Position numbers and translations under genes: made by a program. Below are positions 43,139 through 54,011 of a stretch of 64,000 nucleotides of DNA, piece after piece. This stretch comes from UBA5793 sp040255465 (lineage in GTDB: Bacteria > Planctomycetota > Phycisphaerae > Phycisphaerales > UBA5793). The stretch covers positions 682,001 to 746,000 of the forward strand of contig JBDZVA010000001.1 of the NCBI GenBank assembly GCA_040255465.1. Reading direction: 5' to 3'. The notes under the pieces were generated by a model. That model was not told where the DNA came from, did not search any database, and was given only the letters and a program-made list of their open reading frames with translations. Within the stretch, counting starts at the first letter, position 1, and each line of letters opens with the position of its first letter.

Positions 43139-44738
43139 TGGAAAGCGCAGCGCAGCGTGGCTGGCGGCGGCGCTGGTGCTGCTGCTCAATGGAGCGGCGC
43201 TGGGGCAGCCCGATGCGCGCGATCTGGTGCAGCAGGGCAACGAGAAGTTCCAGGCCGGCGCACTCAAGGAAGCCGCGACGCTCTATGACGAAGCAATGAA
43301 ACAGGACGATGCGCCGGTGCAGGCGATGTTCAACAAGGCGGTCACGCTGGGACAGCTTGGCATCGCGGAAGAGGCGATGGATCTGTTCCGGCAGGTTGAG
43401 GCGACGCGCCACTGCCCGAAGGACCTGGCCGAGGCGGCGCATTACAACATCGGCCGGCTGCTGCTCGACCAGGCCCGCGGGCAGGCGCCCAAGGATCCCA
43501 AGGCGGCGCTTTCGACGCTCGATCGTGCCGAGGGGGCGTTTCGAGACGTCGTAAAGCGCAATCCGAAAGATGTCGACGCGGCTCGCAATCTGGAGTATGC
43601 GCGGCTCGCTCGGCGGCAGATCCAGCAGGCGCTGGACAAGATGGCGCAGACGCAGCAGCAGCGGCAAGATGCGGCCCAGCAGGCCGACCAACTCGCTCAG
43701 CAACAGCAGCAGGCTGCGGACCAGACCAAAGAGCAGCAACAGGATCGGCAGCAACAGCAGGATCAGCAGCAACAGAATCCACAACAGGCTCAGCAGCAGC
43801 ACTCGCAGCAGAACGATTCGCAGCAGCAGAATCAGCAGAACCAGAATCAACCTCAGCAGAACGAGCCCCAAACCGAGAATCAGCAGCAGCAGCAACAACA
43901 GCAAGACGAACAACAGCAAAGTGAACAGCAACAGAGCGAGCAGCCACCATCTGAAGCGAATGAGCAGGAGCAGGAGACGCCGACGCGCGAGCAGCTCGAG
44001 AAGATGCAGTCCCAGCTCAACGAGTTGACCAAGCAGTTGCAGCAGCAGGTCGACCAGATGCTCAACCAGCAGGATCAGTTGCCCGAGCAGGGTCAGCAGC
44101 AGAACCAACCGCGGCAGCAAGGTCAGCAACAGAGCCAGGAGCAGACTCAGCCGCCGCAGCAGAACCAGCAGCCGCCTGAGCAAAGTTCTCAGCAGCAGTC
44201 ACAAGCGCCTTCGCCACCGCAGCAGAGCGGGCAGCAGCCGTCGGGTGAGCCGTCGCCGCCGCCGCTGCCGGACATGCCGCAGCCTGACGATTCAGTCAAT
44301 CGCGAAGCGTTGGAGAAGGCGCAGGAGTCGCTGAATAAGGCGCGGCGGGAGCAGGACAAGGCCTCCGATGCGCTGCAGCAGGATGAGTTGGAGCAGGCGC
44401 AGCAGCACCAGCAGCAGGCGGCCGAGCACTTGCGCGACGCAGCCGAGCACCTGCGCCCCGAACAGCCCGAGCAGCCGCAGGACGAGCAGGGCGATCAACA
44501 GAATCAACAACAGGATCAGCAACAGCAACATCAGCAGAACCAGCAGCAGCAACAACCTCAGCCGAATCAGCCGCAGCAGGGGCAGCAGGGTGATGAGCAG
44601 CAGTCGGGCCAGGATGTGAACCCGAGCGACAAGTTCGTCGAGCAACTGCTCGAGCGTGAGCGGCAGACGCGGGAGATCCGCGACCGGGCCGAGCGGGCCC
44701 GGATCCGTCAGTTGCAGCCGGTGGAGAAGGACTGGTGA
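43113..44738 (+). CDS. TPR protein with very long glutamine-rich region (BatC/E-like)
   Basis: A 541-residue exported protein. A signal peptide (AAWLAAALVLLLNGAALGQ) is followed by two to three TPR-like repeats (residues 38-165, for example LVQQGNEKFQAGALKEAATLYDE split over the first repeat). From about residue 180 to 515 the chain is dominated by glutamine with N, P, E and S, interrupted by two coiled-coil-like stretches (REQLEKMQSQLNELTKQLQ and LEKAQESLNKARREQDK). The start is GTG 43113 with GGAAGGA seven bases upstream. Bat operons often encode a Gln-rich TPR protein here, but this tract is long. Confidence 0.85.
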   Translation: MVANARQVDGKRSAAWLAAALVLLLNGAALGQPDARDLVQQGNEKFQAGALKEAATLYDEAMKQDDAPVQAMFNKAVTLGQLGIAEEAMDLFRQVEATRHCPKDLAEAAHYNIGRLLLDQARGQAPKDPKAALSTLDRAEGAFRDVVKRNPKDVDAARNLEYARLARRQIQQALDKMAQTQQQRQDAAQQADQLAQQQQQAADQTKEQQQDRQQQQDQQQQNPQQAQQQHSQQNDSQQQNQQNQNQPQQNEPQTENQQQQQQQQDEQQQSEQQQSEQPPSEANEQEQETPTREQLEKMQSQLNELTKQLQQQVDQMLNQQDQLPEQGQQQNQPRQQGQQQSQEQTQPPQQNQQPPEQSSQQQSQAPSPPQQSGQQPSGEPSPPPLPDMPQPDDSVNREALEKAQESLNKARREQDKASDALQQDELEQAQQHQQQAAEHLRDAAEHLRPEQPEQPQDEQGDQQNQQQDQQQQHQQNQQQQQPQPNQPQQGQQGDEQQSGQDVNPSDKFVEQLLERERQTREIRDRAERARIRQLQPVEKDW

Positions 44739-46578
44739 TGATGCGGGGCGATGACATGTGTCGACGAGTCAGATCCGAGATCGTTGTGGCGATGATCATG
44801 GTGCTTGGCATGCTTGCCGGAGCGAGCTTGGCGCAGCAGGACATCGCGGTGCAGGCGGGCGTGTCGGAACGAAGCGTGTATGTGGGCCAGCCCGTCACGT
44901 TTCAGATCCGCGTCAATGGTTCGCAGTCGCCGGCCGAGCCGGTCTGGCCCACGCTTGACGGCGTCGACGTGCAGCCGCAGGGTGGGCAGAATACGACGCA
45001 GTCATCGATCACGATCATCAACGGTCGGCGCGAGGAACGCCGCTTCGAGGGCTACATCTTCAACTATCAGGTCGTCTTTCAGAAGCCCGGATTGCAGACC
45101 ATTCCGGCACTGACGGTGGATGTGGATGGGAAGGAGTATCGAACCAATCCGGTCGTCGTAAACGTGCGCGAGCCGCAGAACCGATCGGATGTGCGTCTGC
45201 GCATCGAGGTGGACAACGCGTCGCCGTACGTCGGCGAAGCGGTCGAGCTGCGCGCGACGCTGTACCTGCGATCGACGGTGCAGAACGTCTCGCTGAGCCT
45301 GCCCAGACTCGACGGGAGTTTTGAAACCTACGACGTACCGGGAGCGGATATTCAGAGCGGCCGGCAGGCGCCGGTGGAATTCCTCGGCAGTCGGGTGCAG
45401 GGTGAGCGTGGCCAGGCGATGCTTGACGGGCAGCAGTACGACACCTTCACGGTCCGCAAACTGCTTGTGCCGCTTGTCGAGGGGCCTCAGCAACTCGGGC
45501 CGGCGACGCTAAGTTGTCAGGTCGTCATCCGGCAATCGCGATCGTTCTTTGACGATGACCAGGTCGAGCGGGCGTCGGTGCCGTCCAACGCGATTCAACT
45601 TGACGTCAAGGCGCTGCCTGAAGACGGCAAGCCGGCCAACTTCTCCGGATTGATCGGGCGCTACAGCGTGTCGGCGGCGGCGTCGGCCACGGATGTGTAC
45701 GTCGGCGATCCGATCACGCTGACCATTCGCGTGGGTTCCGGCGGCGCGGTGCTTCGCGATCCGCGCATCGATCTGACGAACATGCCGGGCTTCCGCAACC
45801 AGTTTCGCGTGACGGAGACGCAGACGGAGCCGGAGCGGCGCAACGGCCAGTTAATCTACGAGCAGACGATTCGGCCGCTGAGCGACTCGGTCAAGGAGAT
45901 TCCGCCAATCGAGATTCCGTACTTCGACACGGCAAGCGGCGAATACGCCGTGGCGTCGACGAATGCGATACCGCTCAGCGTGCGGCCGACGCGAATCGTG
46001 ACCGCGGGCGATGCGGTGGGCGCCGCGCCGGGCGGGCCGCTGGGAACGGATGTCGAAAGCGCCAAAGGCGGCATCGAGCACAATTTCAGCGCCGCCGAGT
46101 CGCTGGTCGATCAGCGGTTCGTGCTGGCCGAGGCGCTGGAATCGCCGATCTGGTTTGCGGCGCTGGCTGGGCCGCCTGTGCTGTACTTCGGTGCGGCGTT
46201 CATGCTCATGTGGCGCAAACGCGGCAGGGCCGATGAAGCCGGTCGGCGGCAGCGCCGCGCCCTGGCGGTGGCGAAGCGATCGCTGGGTGAGACGCAAGCG
46301 AACGAATCGCAGGCAGATCGCGTCGGGCGAGCCGTGCGGCAGTACATGGCGGATCGGTTCGATCGGCCGGCGGCGGGGATGACCACGGCTGACTGCGTTC
46401 AGTTGCTCGAACCGATCGATGCGTCGCTGGCCGAGCGCCTTGATCAGATTCTTCACGAGTGCGATGCGGCGCGATACGGCGGGGCTGGCGCGGCGCCGGG
46501 GGACGATCTTCAGGCGAAGGCGCAAGCGCTGCTGGCTGAGATTGACAGGGCGGCCACCCGCGGAGAGGCTGTGGCGGC

Positions 46579-46582
<4 letters not shown>
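44738..46582 (+). CDS. batD: BatD-like (oxygen tolerance) membrane protein
   Basis: A 614-residue protein with a signal peptide (VVAMIMVLGMLAGASLAQ), a tandem of Ig-like beta domains beginning VSERSVYVGQPVTFQIRVNG and a second such block at ATDVYVGDPITLTIRVGSGG, then a helix (IWFAALAGPPVLYFGAAFMLMW) and a cytoplasmic helical tail (RVGRAVRQYMADRFDRPAAG) similar to that of the 40-kb lipoprotein. GGAGAAGG lies eight bases before the start. The SVYVGQPV repeats are the hallmark of BatD. It overlaps its neighbours by one and four bases. Confidence 0.88.
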
Positions 46583-47421
<839 letters not shown>

Positions 47422-47422
47422 C

Positions 47423-48388
47423 TTACGAGCGCAGCACTTTGTCCATCTGGGCTTTGATGGTGGCGAGGCGCTGCTCATCGCCGCCGCCGACTTCGGCGGT
47501 GCACCAGCCGGTGTAGCCGATGTCGCGCAGAGCGCTGCGCACGGCGGCCCAGTCGACGTCACCTTGACCGATCTCGGCCCAGCCGCCTTTGACGCCCCAG
47601 TCTTTCACATCGCACTTGGTGATGCGCCTGCCGAGCGTGCGGATCCACTGCTCGGGCCTGGCGTACTTGCGGTGGTTGCCGATGTCGAAGTAGGAGCCGA
47701 CCCACGGGCTGTTTATGGCGTCGATGTAGGCGGCGAGCTGGTCGGCGGTCTGGTCGGTTCCGCCGTCGTGGTCGTAGCAGAATCGATTCCAGACGTTTTC
47801 GATCAGGATGTGAATGCCGAGTTCAGCGGCGACGGGCAGAGCTTTGTGAATCTGCTCGATGGAGCGATCCCAGCACTGCTGCTGGTTCTCGTTCTCCTTG
47901 TTGCCCGCAACGCCGGGAACGAGCAGGACGCTCGATCCGCCGTACGCCTTGCTGTCGCGGATGGCGTTCTCGAGGGCGATTCGACCTTTCTCACGCACGG
48001 CGGGATCGGGGTCGGAGAGGCGCACGTTCCAGTGAATCGAATCGACGAGGCCGTGTACGGGCAGGCCGGTAGTTTCGCTGGCGGCACGGACTTCCTTGAC
48101 GTCGGGTCCGCCGGGGCTGTCGAGTTCGACGCCGTCGAATCCGATGGACTGGAGGATGCGGAACTTCTCGATGATGGGCGCGTCGATGTTGATCATGCCC
48201 CACTTGACGGCGAAGCGCAGTTGCAGCGGTTCATCGCTTTTGTAGAGGCGCGAAGTGGCGGTTGATGACTGCACCATCGACGATGAGGACGTTGACGTTG
48301 CGGCGAGCAGCGGGCGTGTCGCGCTCGCGGCGACGGCAGCGCCACCGATGGCCAGAGCTTGACGGCGGGAGATTCGTTGATAGGTCAT
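47423..48388 (-). CDS. Tat-exported sugar phosphate isomerase/epimerase-like protein
   Basis: A 321-residue protein with a twin-arginine signal (RISRRQALAIGGAAVAASAT) and a xylose-isomerase-like TIM barrel: FDGVELDSPG, VLLVPGVAG, IHILIENVWNRF with the metal-ligand Glu, SYFDIGNHRKYA with Asp and His, and a late CTAEVGGG Glu. Planctomycetes have many such exported hydroxypyruvate-isomerase-like paralogues of unknown substrate. The start at 48388 is set by the Tat signal; the frame is open 54 bases further. It converges on the bat operon with one base between the stop codons. Confidence 0.85.
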   Translation of the reverse strand: MTYQRISRRQALAIGGAAVAASATRPLLAATSTSSSSMVQSSTATSRLYKSDEPLQLRFAVKWGMINIDAPIIEKFRILQSIGFDGVELDSPGGPDVKEVRAASETTGLPVHGLVDSIHWNVRLSDPDPAVREKGRIALENAIRDSKAYGGSSVLLVPGVAGNKENENQQQCWDRSIEQIHKALPVAAELGIHILIENVWNRFCYDHDGGTDQTADQLAAYIDAINSPWVGSYFDIGNHRKYARPEQWIRTLGRRITKCDVKDWGVKGGWAEIGQGDVDWAAVRSALRDIGYTGWCTAEVGGGDEQRLATIKAQMDKVLRS

Positions 48389-48442
48389 GCGTGAATCGTA
48401 GTCCGAGACCCGCCGCGGATGAACGTGGGCGTTGATCGACAT

Positions 48443-50005
48443 TCACGGCAGGCGAGTGGGGTTGCTGGTGCGGCAATCGGAGCGTTCGATTAGTTGGAGG
48501 AAACCGCCACAAGCGCCGCGGCCGGCCTGGCCGGTGAGACGCCCGCTGCCCTCACCGGTGCTGAAGTGCCCGGGAGGGTTGATCAGGCGCGCGTGTCCCT
48601 GCACGTACAGCACCGTCCCGGCGCAGGGTGCGGCTGGCGGGATGATCGTGGTGCCGTCAAACTCGCCGAACACCAGCGCTTGAGCCGCGTGCGGATCGGC
48701 GCCGCTCCACTCGATGGTGACTTCACCGGGGCACGCGCCGTGGACGAGCAGGAGGTATTGACCATTGGCGCAGTTGAGGTCATACACGAACGCAGCTCCA
48801 TGAGAATGGTCTGCTGCATACGCGCCGATACCGACCGTGTCGCCGTGCCCGGCTACGGCGGAGCCGAAGCGATCCAACGGTTGAAAGCGTGGATTCATGA
48901 GCCAGTAGCCGGTATCCCATCCGTTCTTGTTTGCGTTGCGAAAGACGTATGCGGCGCCGATCGGCTCGCCGAGTACATCGGCAAGATCCGCCCCGACCAG
49001 AATGGTGTTCGGTTCCGCGATGTCCACGCTGCAACCAAACCTGATTCCGTCACCTCCGAGGAATGAGTGTAACTTCTGCAGTCCTTCACTCCATTCACCG
49101 TTGATTCGCTGGAAGATGTTTGCGCTCCCCGAATCGGTTCCAAAGGTATCGTCGTAGAGCGAACTAACCACGGCGAGCGAATTGAGTATGGCGACGCTGT
49201 AGCCGAAGGCATCGCCCTCCTCGCCGAAGTGGGCCACTAGTCTGGCTTCCTCACTCCATCGCTGGTTGTCGTAGCGGAATATGGACGCGCTACCGCTGTT
49301 GCGGCCGTTGTCATCGGCGCCATGGGCCGAGACGATAACCGCGTTGCCGGATGCATCGACATCTCGTCCCACGTGGTCGCCGGGTTGGGTCCCATGCGGA
49401 ACGAGTTTGGTTTCCTCGATCCAGCCGTGCGGTGTATCGCGGAAGATGTACGCCGTCCCGGCGTCCGTGCCGAACTCACTGTCACCGGTCGCGCCGATGA
49501 CGAGAAAGCCGTGCCCAAACGCGACAGCGGAACCAAACTGCGCGTGGGCGCGCGGGACTGTGGGGAGCAATTCCTGTGCCTGGTTCCAGTTGTGGCCGTC
49601 GAACGTGAACACATACGCCGCACCGGCGGCGATGAGCGAGTCAGCAGAGTGATAAGGCGCCCCGACGATGATGGTGTCGCCGCGGATCGCCACCGATTGA
49701 CCGAAGCGATCGCCGAGTTGCGGATGTTCCTCGCGCAGCGCTGCTTCGCTGACCCACGTGCGGCCATCGCGCTTGAAGACGGAGGCCGAGGCACGTTGGC
49801 CCGGTGCGCCGACGATCATGCGAACACCGTCGGTGTCGGTGCTCTGTCCCATCTCCAGACCGCCGTCGGGCGGTGTGAGTTGCTCGATGAGTTGCGGATC
49901 GCAGGTTTGCGCGCCCGCCTGGGCCGTCATGAACACCGCTGCGAGAGCGATGGATTTGATGAAGTGTGAAGCCGCTTGCGCCGGGCGGGCAATCTCCTGA
50001 TGCAT
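48443..50005 (-). CDS. Secreted FG-GAP repeat protein
   Basis: A 520-residue protein with a signal peptide (IKSIALAAVFMTAQAGAQ) and about seven FG-GAP-type repeats of about 50 residues, each containing DxFGxSVAxxGDxxxVGA (for example GDRFGQSVAIRGDTIIVGAP). These should fold as an extracellular beta-propeller. A C-terminal domain of about 110 residues with paired cysteines (LLLVHGACPG, PPAAPCAGT, RGACGG, RSDC) follows. AGGAG precedes ATG 50005 by six bases. The function is unknown; adhesion or matrix binding is the usual guess. Confidence 0.85.
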   Translation of the reverse strand: MHQEIARPAQAASHFIKSIALAAVFMTAQAGAQTCDPQLIEQLTPPDGGLEMGQSTDTDGVRMIVGAPGQRASASVFKRDGRTWVSEAALREEHPQLGDRFGQSVAIRGDTIIVGAPYHSADSLIAAGAAYVFTFDGHNWNQAQELLPTVPRAHAQFGSAVAFGHGFLVIGATGDSEFGTDAGTAYIFRDTPHGWIEETKLVPHGTQPGDHVGRDVDASGNAVIVSAHGADDNGRNSGSASIFRYDNQRWSEEARLVAHFGEEGDAFGYSVAILNSLAVVSSLYDDTFGTDSGSANIFQRINGEWSEGLQKLHSFLGGDGIRFGCSVDIAEPNTILVGADLADVLGEPIGAAYVFRNANKNGWDTGYWLMNPRFQPLDRFGSAVAGHGDTVGIGAYAADHSHGAAFVYDLNCANGQYLLLVHGACPGEVTIEWSGADPHAAQALVFGEFDGTTIIPPAAPCAGTVLYVQGHARLINPPGHFSTGEGSGRLTGQAGRGACGGFLQLIERSDCRTSNPTRLP

Positions 50006-50117
50006 CACCATCTCCTGTGGTTGAGTACGCGATGGTCTACACAGCATCATCGGCGCGATGGCGAAACTGCCGATACCGAAATAGGGAAGACTCCGCTGTC
50101 GAGAAAAGTGATCTGCC

Positions 50118-51077
50118 TTACGCCCCCAGGATCATGTTGATGCGATCGAGCACGGCTTCGTGGAAATCGATGTCGGCGGCACCGATGTTCTCGAGGAGTT
50201 GCTCGGGCTTGCTGGCGCCGACGATGCAGCTGCTCAGTTCCTCGCGCCGCAGGCACCACGCGAGCGCGAGCTGAGATGCGGTGCAGCCCATGCCCTCGGC
50301 GACCTTGGCGAGGTCGGCAGCCTTGCGCAGGTTTTCTTCGGTCATGCGGGGGCGCATCCACTGGCCCTGCTTTTCGTCGGCGGCGCGCGTGCCGCTGGCT
50401 GGCTGCTGGCCGGGCTTGTACTTACCCGTGAGGATGCCCTGGGCGAGCGGGCTGAAGACGACGACGCCGAGGCCGAGCGTGGCGCAGGTCTCGAGGATGT
50501 TCTTCTCGACGCCGCGCTCGAGCATGTTGTAGACAGGCTGGTCAGAGGCGGGACGGTGCCAGTTGTGCTCGTCACAGATGGATGCGGCTTCACGGATCTG
50601 GTCGCTCGTCCATTCGCTTACGCCCCAGTAGAGAATCTTGCCCTGGGTGATGAGATCGTTCATCGCGCGGCAGGTTTCGTGCAGCGGGGTGTTCTGGTCG
50701 TAGCGGTGACACTGGTAGAGGTCGATGTAGTCGGTGCGCAGTTCGGTCAGCGAGCGATGGCACTGTTCGAAGATGTGTTTGCGCGACAGGCCGCGATCGT
50801 TGACGCCGGGGAAGGGGTTGTCGCCGTAGGGAAAGAAGACCTTGGTGGCGAGGACGTAAGTGTCGCGGCGGAAGGGGGCGAGGGAGGCGCCGACGACGGC
50901 CTCGGCCTCGCCGTTGCCGTAGACATTGGCGGTGTCGAAGAAGTTGACGCCGTTTTCGTAGGCGGTGCGGTGGAGTCGGGCGGCGAGTTCAGCGCCCTGC
51001 TTGCGGACGGTGAGCCATGAGCCGTAGCTGATCGTGGAAACCTGCACACCCCATTGGCCCAGACGGCGATACTTCAT
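50118..51077 (-). CDS. Aldo/keto reductase, potassium channel beta-subunit-like
   Basis: A 319-residue AKR family member. The tetrad is Asp/Tyr in NFFDTANVYGNGEAE, Lys in VLATKVFF and His in DLYQCHRYD. The MKYRRLGQWGVQVSTISYGSW start and FSPLAQGILTGKY near residue 215 are typical of the Kv-beta/YghZ subgroup that reduces aldehydes and methylglyoxal. It is unlike the shorter AKR at 4.8 kb. It diverges from aat. Confidence 0.9.
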   Translation of the reverse strand: MKYRRLGQWGVQVSTISYGSWLTVRKQGAELAARLHRTAYENGVNFFDTANVYGNGEAEAVVGASLAPFRRDTYVLATKVFFPYGDNPFPGVNDRGLSRKHIFEQCHRSLTELRTDYIDLYQCHRYDQNTPLHETCRAMNDLITQGKILYWGVSEWTSDQIREAASICDEHNWHRPASDQPVYNMLERGVEKNILETCATLGLGVVVFSPLAQGILTGKYKPGQQPASGTRAADEKQGQWMRPRMTEENLRKAADLAKVAEGMGCTASQLALAWCLRREELSSCIVGASKPEQLLENIGAADIDFHEAVLDRINMILGA

Positions 51078-51097
51078 CCATTCCTCCCATCAGTTCG

Positions 51098-51820
51098 GTG
51101 CTATGCGTTCGGCGATCGGTCAATGTCGATTCTATCGTCTCAGCAGTGAACCGGTCGGGCTCCCAGGATGAATCGCTAAATCCCCGCACGCTGCTCAGCG
51201 CGTATGCGATGGGGTATTTTCCCATGGCCGAGCCGGAGACGGGGGAGGTCAACTGGTACAGCCCCGATCCGCGAGGCCACCTGCCGCTGGATGCGTTTCG
51301 CGTATCCGACTCGCTGGCCAGGACGGTGCGACGGGGCGTGTTTGAGGTGCGGGCGGATACGGCATTCGAGGAGGTGATGCGGCAGTGCGCCAAGCCGCGG
51401 CCGGGTCAGCCCGAGACGTGGATCAGTGAGGCCATCGTCGCGGCCTATACCGAACTACATCGACGCGGATGGGCCCACAGCGTTGAGGCGTGGCGCGGCG
51501 GGCAACTCGTTGGCGGGTTGTACGGCGTGTCAATCCACGGCGCGTTCTTTGGCGAGTCGATGTTCAGTCGCCCTGAGATCGGCGGCACCGATTCGAGCAA
51601 GGTGTGTCTCGTGGCGCTGGTCGAGCACTTGCGCACGCGCGGATACTCGCTGCTGGATACTCAATTCGTCAATGCGCATCTCGAGCAGTTCGGCTGCGTG
51701 GCGATTGCGCGCGATGACTACATGCAAAGGCTCGACGCAGCATTGCGGCAGACGGAGGTGTCGTGGGGGGTTTGGAACAGTCCGGATCGCGCGGGAACCG
51801 ATCGCGGAATCGAACGGTGA
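51098..51820 (+). CDS. aat: Leucyl/phenylalanyl-tRNA-protein transferase
   Basis: A 240-residue protein with the family motifs LLSAYAMGYFPMAE, WYSPDPRGHLPL, ETWISEAIVAAYTELH, HSVEAWRGGQLVGGLYGV and FFGESMFSR. Aat attaches Leu or Phe from tRNA to the N-terminus of proteins with basic N-termini, marking them for ClpAP (N-end rule). No ClpS or ClpA gene lies in the window. The start is uncertain: GTG 51098 is the longest, GTG 51146 would remove 16 poorly conserved residues; neither has a clear ribosome site. Confidence 0.92.
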   Translation: MLCVRRSVNVDSIVSAVNRSGSQDESLNPRTLLSAYAMGYFPMAEPETGEVNWYSPDPRGHLPLDAFRVSDSLARTVRRGVFEVRADTAFEEVMRQCAKPRPGQPETWISEAIVAAYTELHRRGWAHSVEAWRGGQLVGGLYGVSIHGAFFGESMFSRPEIGGTDSSKVCLVALVEHLRTRGYSLLDTQFVNAHLEQFGCVAIARDDYMQRLDAALRQTEVSWGVWNSPDRAGTDRGIER

Positions 51821-51853
51821 GCACCGCTTCCTCACGGGCGCGGCTCGTCGAGC

Positions 51854-52252
51854 CTACGCGGCGATGCGTTCGTGCTGCGGCTTGACGTAGGTGTGGATGA
51901 TCGGATCGTCAGAGTCAGTCGCGGGCATGTCGGCGGCGGCGTTGAACTGCACGGCAATGGCCTGGCTGAAGCGGTCGATGGCCGAGACGCGCACCACGCG
52001 GCACGGGACGGAGTCTTCGAGCGCCAGCATGCGCTGCATGTCTTCGCCTGCGTCGATGATGACGTCGAGACGATCGCCGCTCATGACCGGCATCGAGCGC
52101 TGGACCTTGAGCAGCGCTCCGCTCGCGGAGACGTTGCAGGTCTGGGCGGGGTGGTAGCGTTGGGCCCGCGGGTCGAACACCTTGGCCGCGTGGGCGGCTT
52201 CGATGCGCGGACTCGTGCGACGATCCCGGCCAGTCTTGACTTGTGATTCCAT
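51854..52252 (-). CDS. PilZ domain protein
   Basis: A 132-residue single PilZ domain. The c-di-GMP-binding RxxxR is present as RDRRTSPR near residue 10, and the second motif DxSxxG as NVSASGALL (N replacing D). The domain continues through VPCRVVRVSAIDRFSQAIAVQF. It could bind c-di-GMP and control surface behaviour, but the altered second motif makes binding uncertain. GAGGG lies eight bases before ATG 52252. It stands alone, converging on aat. Confidence 0.75.
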   Translation of the reverse strand: MESQVKTGRDRRTSPRIEAAHAAKVFDPRAQRYHPAQTCNVSASGALLKVQRSMPVMSGDRLDVIIDAGEDMQRMLALEDSVPCRVVRVSAIDRFSQAIAVQFNAAADMPATDSDDPIIHTYVKPQHERIAA

Positions 52253-52413
52253 GACCCAGCCCTCGTTGGAGGCGGTTCGGAGACCCTTGTGGCTATCGGA
52301 TGGTCGGCGAGGCGACTTGCGTCCGAATACGGGGCCGGGCCGAGAAAATGTGGAAACGGGGTGAGGTTCTCGACGTCTGGCGGGAAGCACATGCGTTGCG
52401 AACCCGTTTCGCT

Positions 52414-52429
52414 GCGACGCATGCGTCGC
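52414..52429. repeat. Dispersed palindrome GCGACGCATGCGTCGC
   Basis: A perfect 16-base copy of the window-wide palindrome lies in the gap between the PilZ gene and fumC, flanked by GCT and GGCC rather than by the longer arms seen at 36.7 kb. Confidence 0.75.
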
Positions 52430-52445
52430 GGCCAAGCGGGTGGGG

Positions 52446-53864
52446 TCATGCCTTGTCCGGTTCGGTCATCGATCTGGCGTCGAGCAGTTTGTCGAGGGTC
52501 TTGTCATCAACGAGGTTGTGAGCCTTGCAGTACTCGCGGATGGTCACGCCCTCGGCGAACGCGGCCTTGGCAGCCTTGGCGGCGTTGTCGTAGCCGATGA
52601 CGGGGGCGAGCTTGGTGCAGAGCATGAGCGACTTTTCGACGAAGCCGGTGGCGATCTTCTCGTTGACCTGCAGGTCGATGACGAGTTTGTCGGTGAAGGC
52701 GTTGGAGACGTTGGCGAGCAGGTGAATGCTCGACTGGAGGTTGTCGGCCATCATGGGCATGGCAACGTTGAGTTCGAAGAGCGAGCCGACGCCGCCCAGG
52801 CCACCGATGGTGATGGCGGCATCATTGCCGATGACCTGGCAGGCAACCTGCATGACTGATTCGCACATGACCGGGTTGACCTTGCCGGGCATGATGGATG
52901 AGCCGGGCTGCGTGGCGGGCAGGGCGAGTTCGAAGAGGCCGCAGCGCGGACCTGATCCGAGCCAGCGGATGTCGTTGGCGATCTTGCTCAGTGAGACGGC
53001 GATGGTCTTGAGTTCGCCGGAAGCTTCGACGACGCAGTCGCGCGTCGCCTGGGCTTCGAAGTGGTTTGGCGCTTCGGCGAACTTGACTTTCGTGGCCTTG
53101 CTCAGGCCGGCGGCGACCATCGAGCCGAACTTGGGATGCGTGTTGATGCCGGTGCCGACGGCGGTGCCGCCGAGGGGGAGATTCTCAGCCAAGCGCTGCA
53201 TGGCGCGCTTGGCGCGGGTGACACAGTATTCGGCGGCGGCGGCGTAACCCGAGAATTCCTGGCCGAGGCGGATCGGCGTGGCATCCATGAGGTGCGTGCG
53301 GCCGACCTTGACGATCTTGTCCCACGCCTTGGCCTTCTTCTTGAGTTCCTTGGCGAGTCGCGTGAGCGCCGGGATGAGATCGCGATCGATCGAGACGGCC
53401 GCGGCGACCTGCATGGCGGTGGGGAAGGTGTCGTTGCTCGACTGACCCATGTTGACATGGTCATTGGGATGCACGGCGTTCTTGTGCGTGCGCGAGCCGA
53501 TGGGTTGCCTGGCGGCGATGCACGTGAGGTTGCCGATCACTTCGTTGACGTTCATGTTCGTGCTCGTGCCCGAACCGGTCTGGAAGATGTCGATGGGGAA
53601 CTCGCGATCGTGCTTGCCCTGCGCGATCGCGTCGGCGGCCTTGATGATCGCCTTGGCGCGCGGCTCATCGAGCTTCTTGAGCGAGAGATTCGCCTCGGCG
53701 CACGCTTTCTTGAGCAGGCCGAAAGCGTGGATGACCTCGGCGGGTATCGGTCGATGCGAGATCGGGAAGTTCTCGACGGCGCGCTGCGTGGTGGCGCCGT
53801 ACAGCGCTTCGGCCGGCACGGTCATTTCACCCATCGAGTCTTTTTCAATGCGCGTGGCAGTCAT
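52446..53864 (-). CDS. fumC: Fumarate hydratase, class II
   Basis: A 472-residue fumarase of the aspartase/fumarase superfamily. The superfamily signature is GSSIMPGKVNPVMCE, the SGTSTNMNVNEVIGN substrate loop is present, and the HPNDHVNMGQSSND segment carries the B-site histidine region. It converts fumarate to malate in the TCA cycle without an Fe-S cluster. GGAAGG lies about eight bases before the ATG. The length is normal. Aspartate ammonia-lyase is the related alternative, but the motif set favours fumarase. Confidence 0.93.
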   Translation of the reverse strand: MTATRIEKDSMGEMTVPAEALYGATTQRAVENFPISHRPIPAEVIHAFGLLKKACAEANLSLKKLDEPRAKAIIKAADAIAQGKHDREFPIDIFQTGSGTSTNMNVNEVIGNLTCIAARQPIGSRTHKNAVHPNDHVNMGQSSNDTFPTAMQVAAAVSIDRDLIPALTRLAKELKKKAKAWDKIVKVGRTHLMDATPIRLGQEFSGYAAAAEYCVTRAKRAMQRLAENLPLGGTAVGTGINTHPKFGSMVAAGLSKATKVKFAEAPNHFEAQATRDCVVEASGELKTIAVSLSKIANDIRWLGSGPRCGLFELALPATQPGSSIMPGKVNPVMCESVMQVACQVIGNDAAITIGGLGGVGSLFELNVAMPMMADNLQSSIHLLANVSNAFTDKLVIDLQVNEKIATGFVEKSLMLCTKLAPVIGYDNAAKAAKAAFAEGVTIREYCKAHNLVDDKTLDKLLDARSMTEPDKA

Positions 53865-54011
53865 GGTTCATCCTTCCCGAAACGAGTGGCAGCGGACATC
53901 GGTACCCAGAGGTAAGTGTACTGGTCCATCCTGAATCGGACGAAAGGCGAGACATAGGGTGAATGGCTCAATTCGCGGAGACCGGCAGCGGAGGGGTAAC
54001 TTCCGGGGCGT

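Noticed and set aside
43651..44640. CAG/CAA-rich DNA as a non-coding satellite
   Set aside because: It is one continuous frame from signal peptide and TPR repeats to the stop that overlaps batD, so it is coding.
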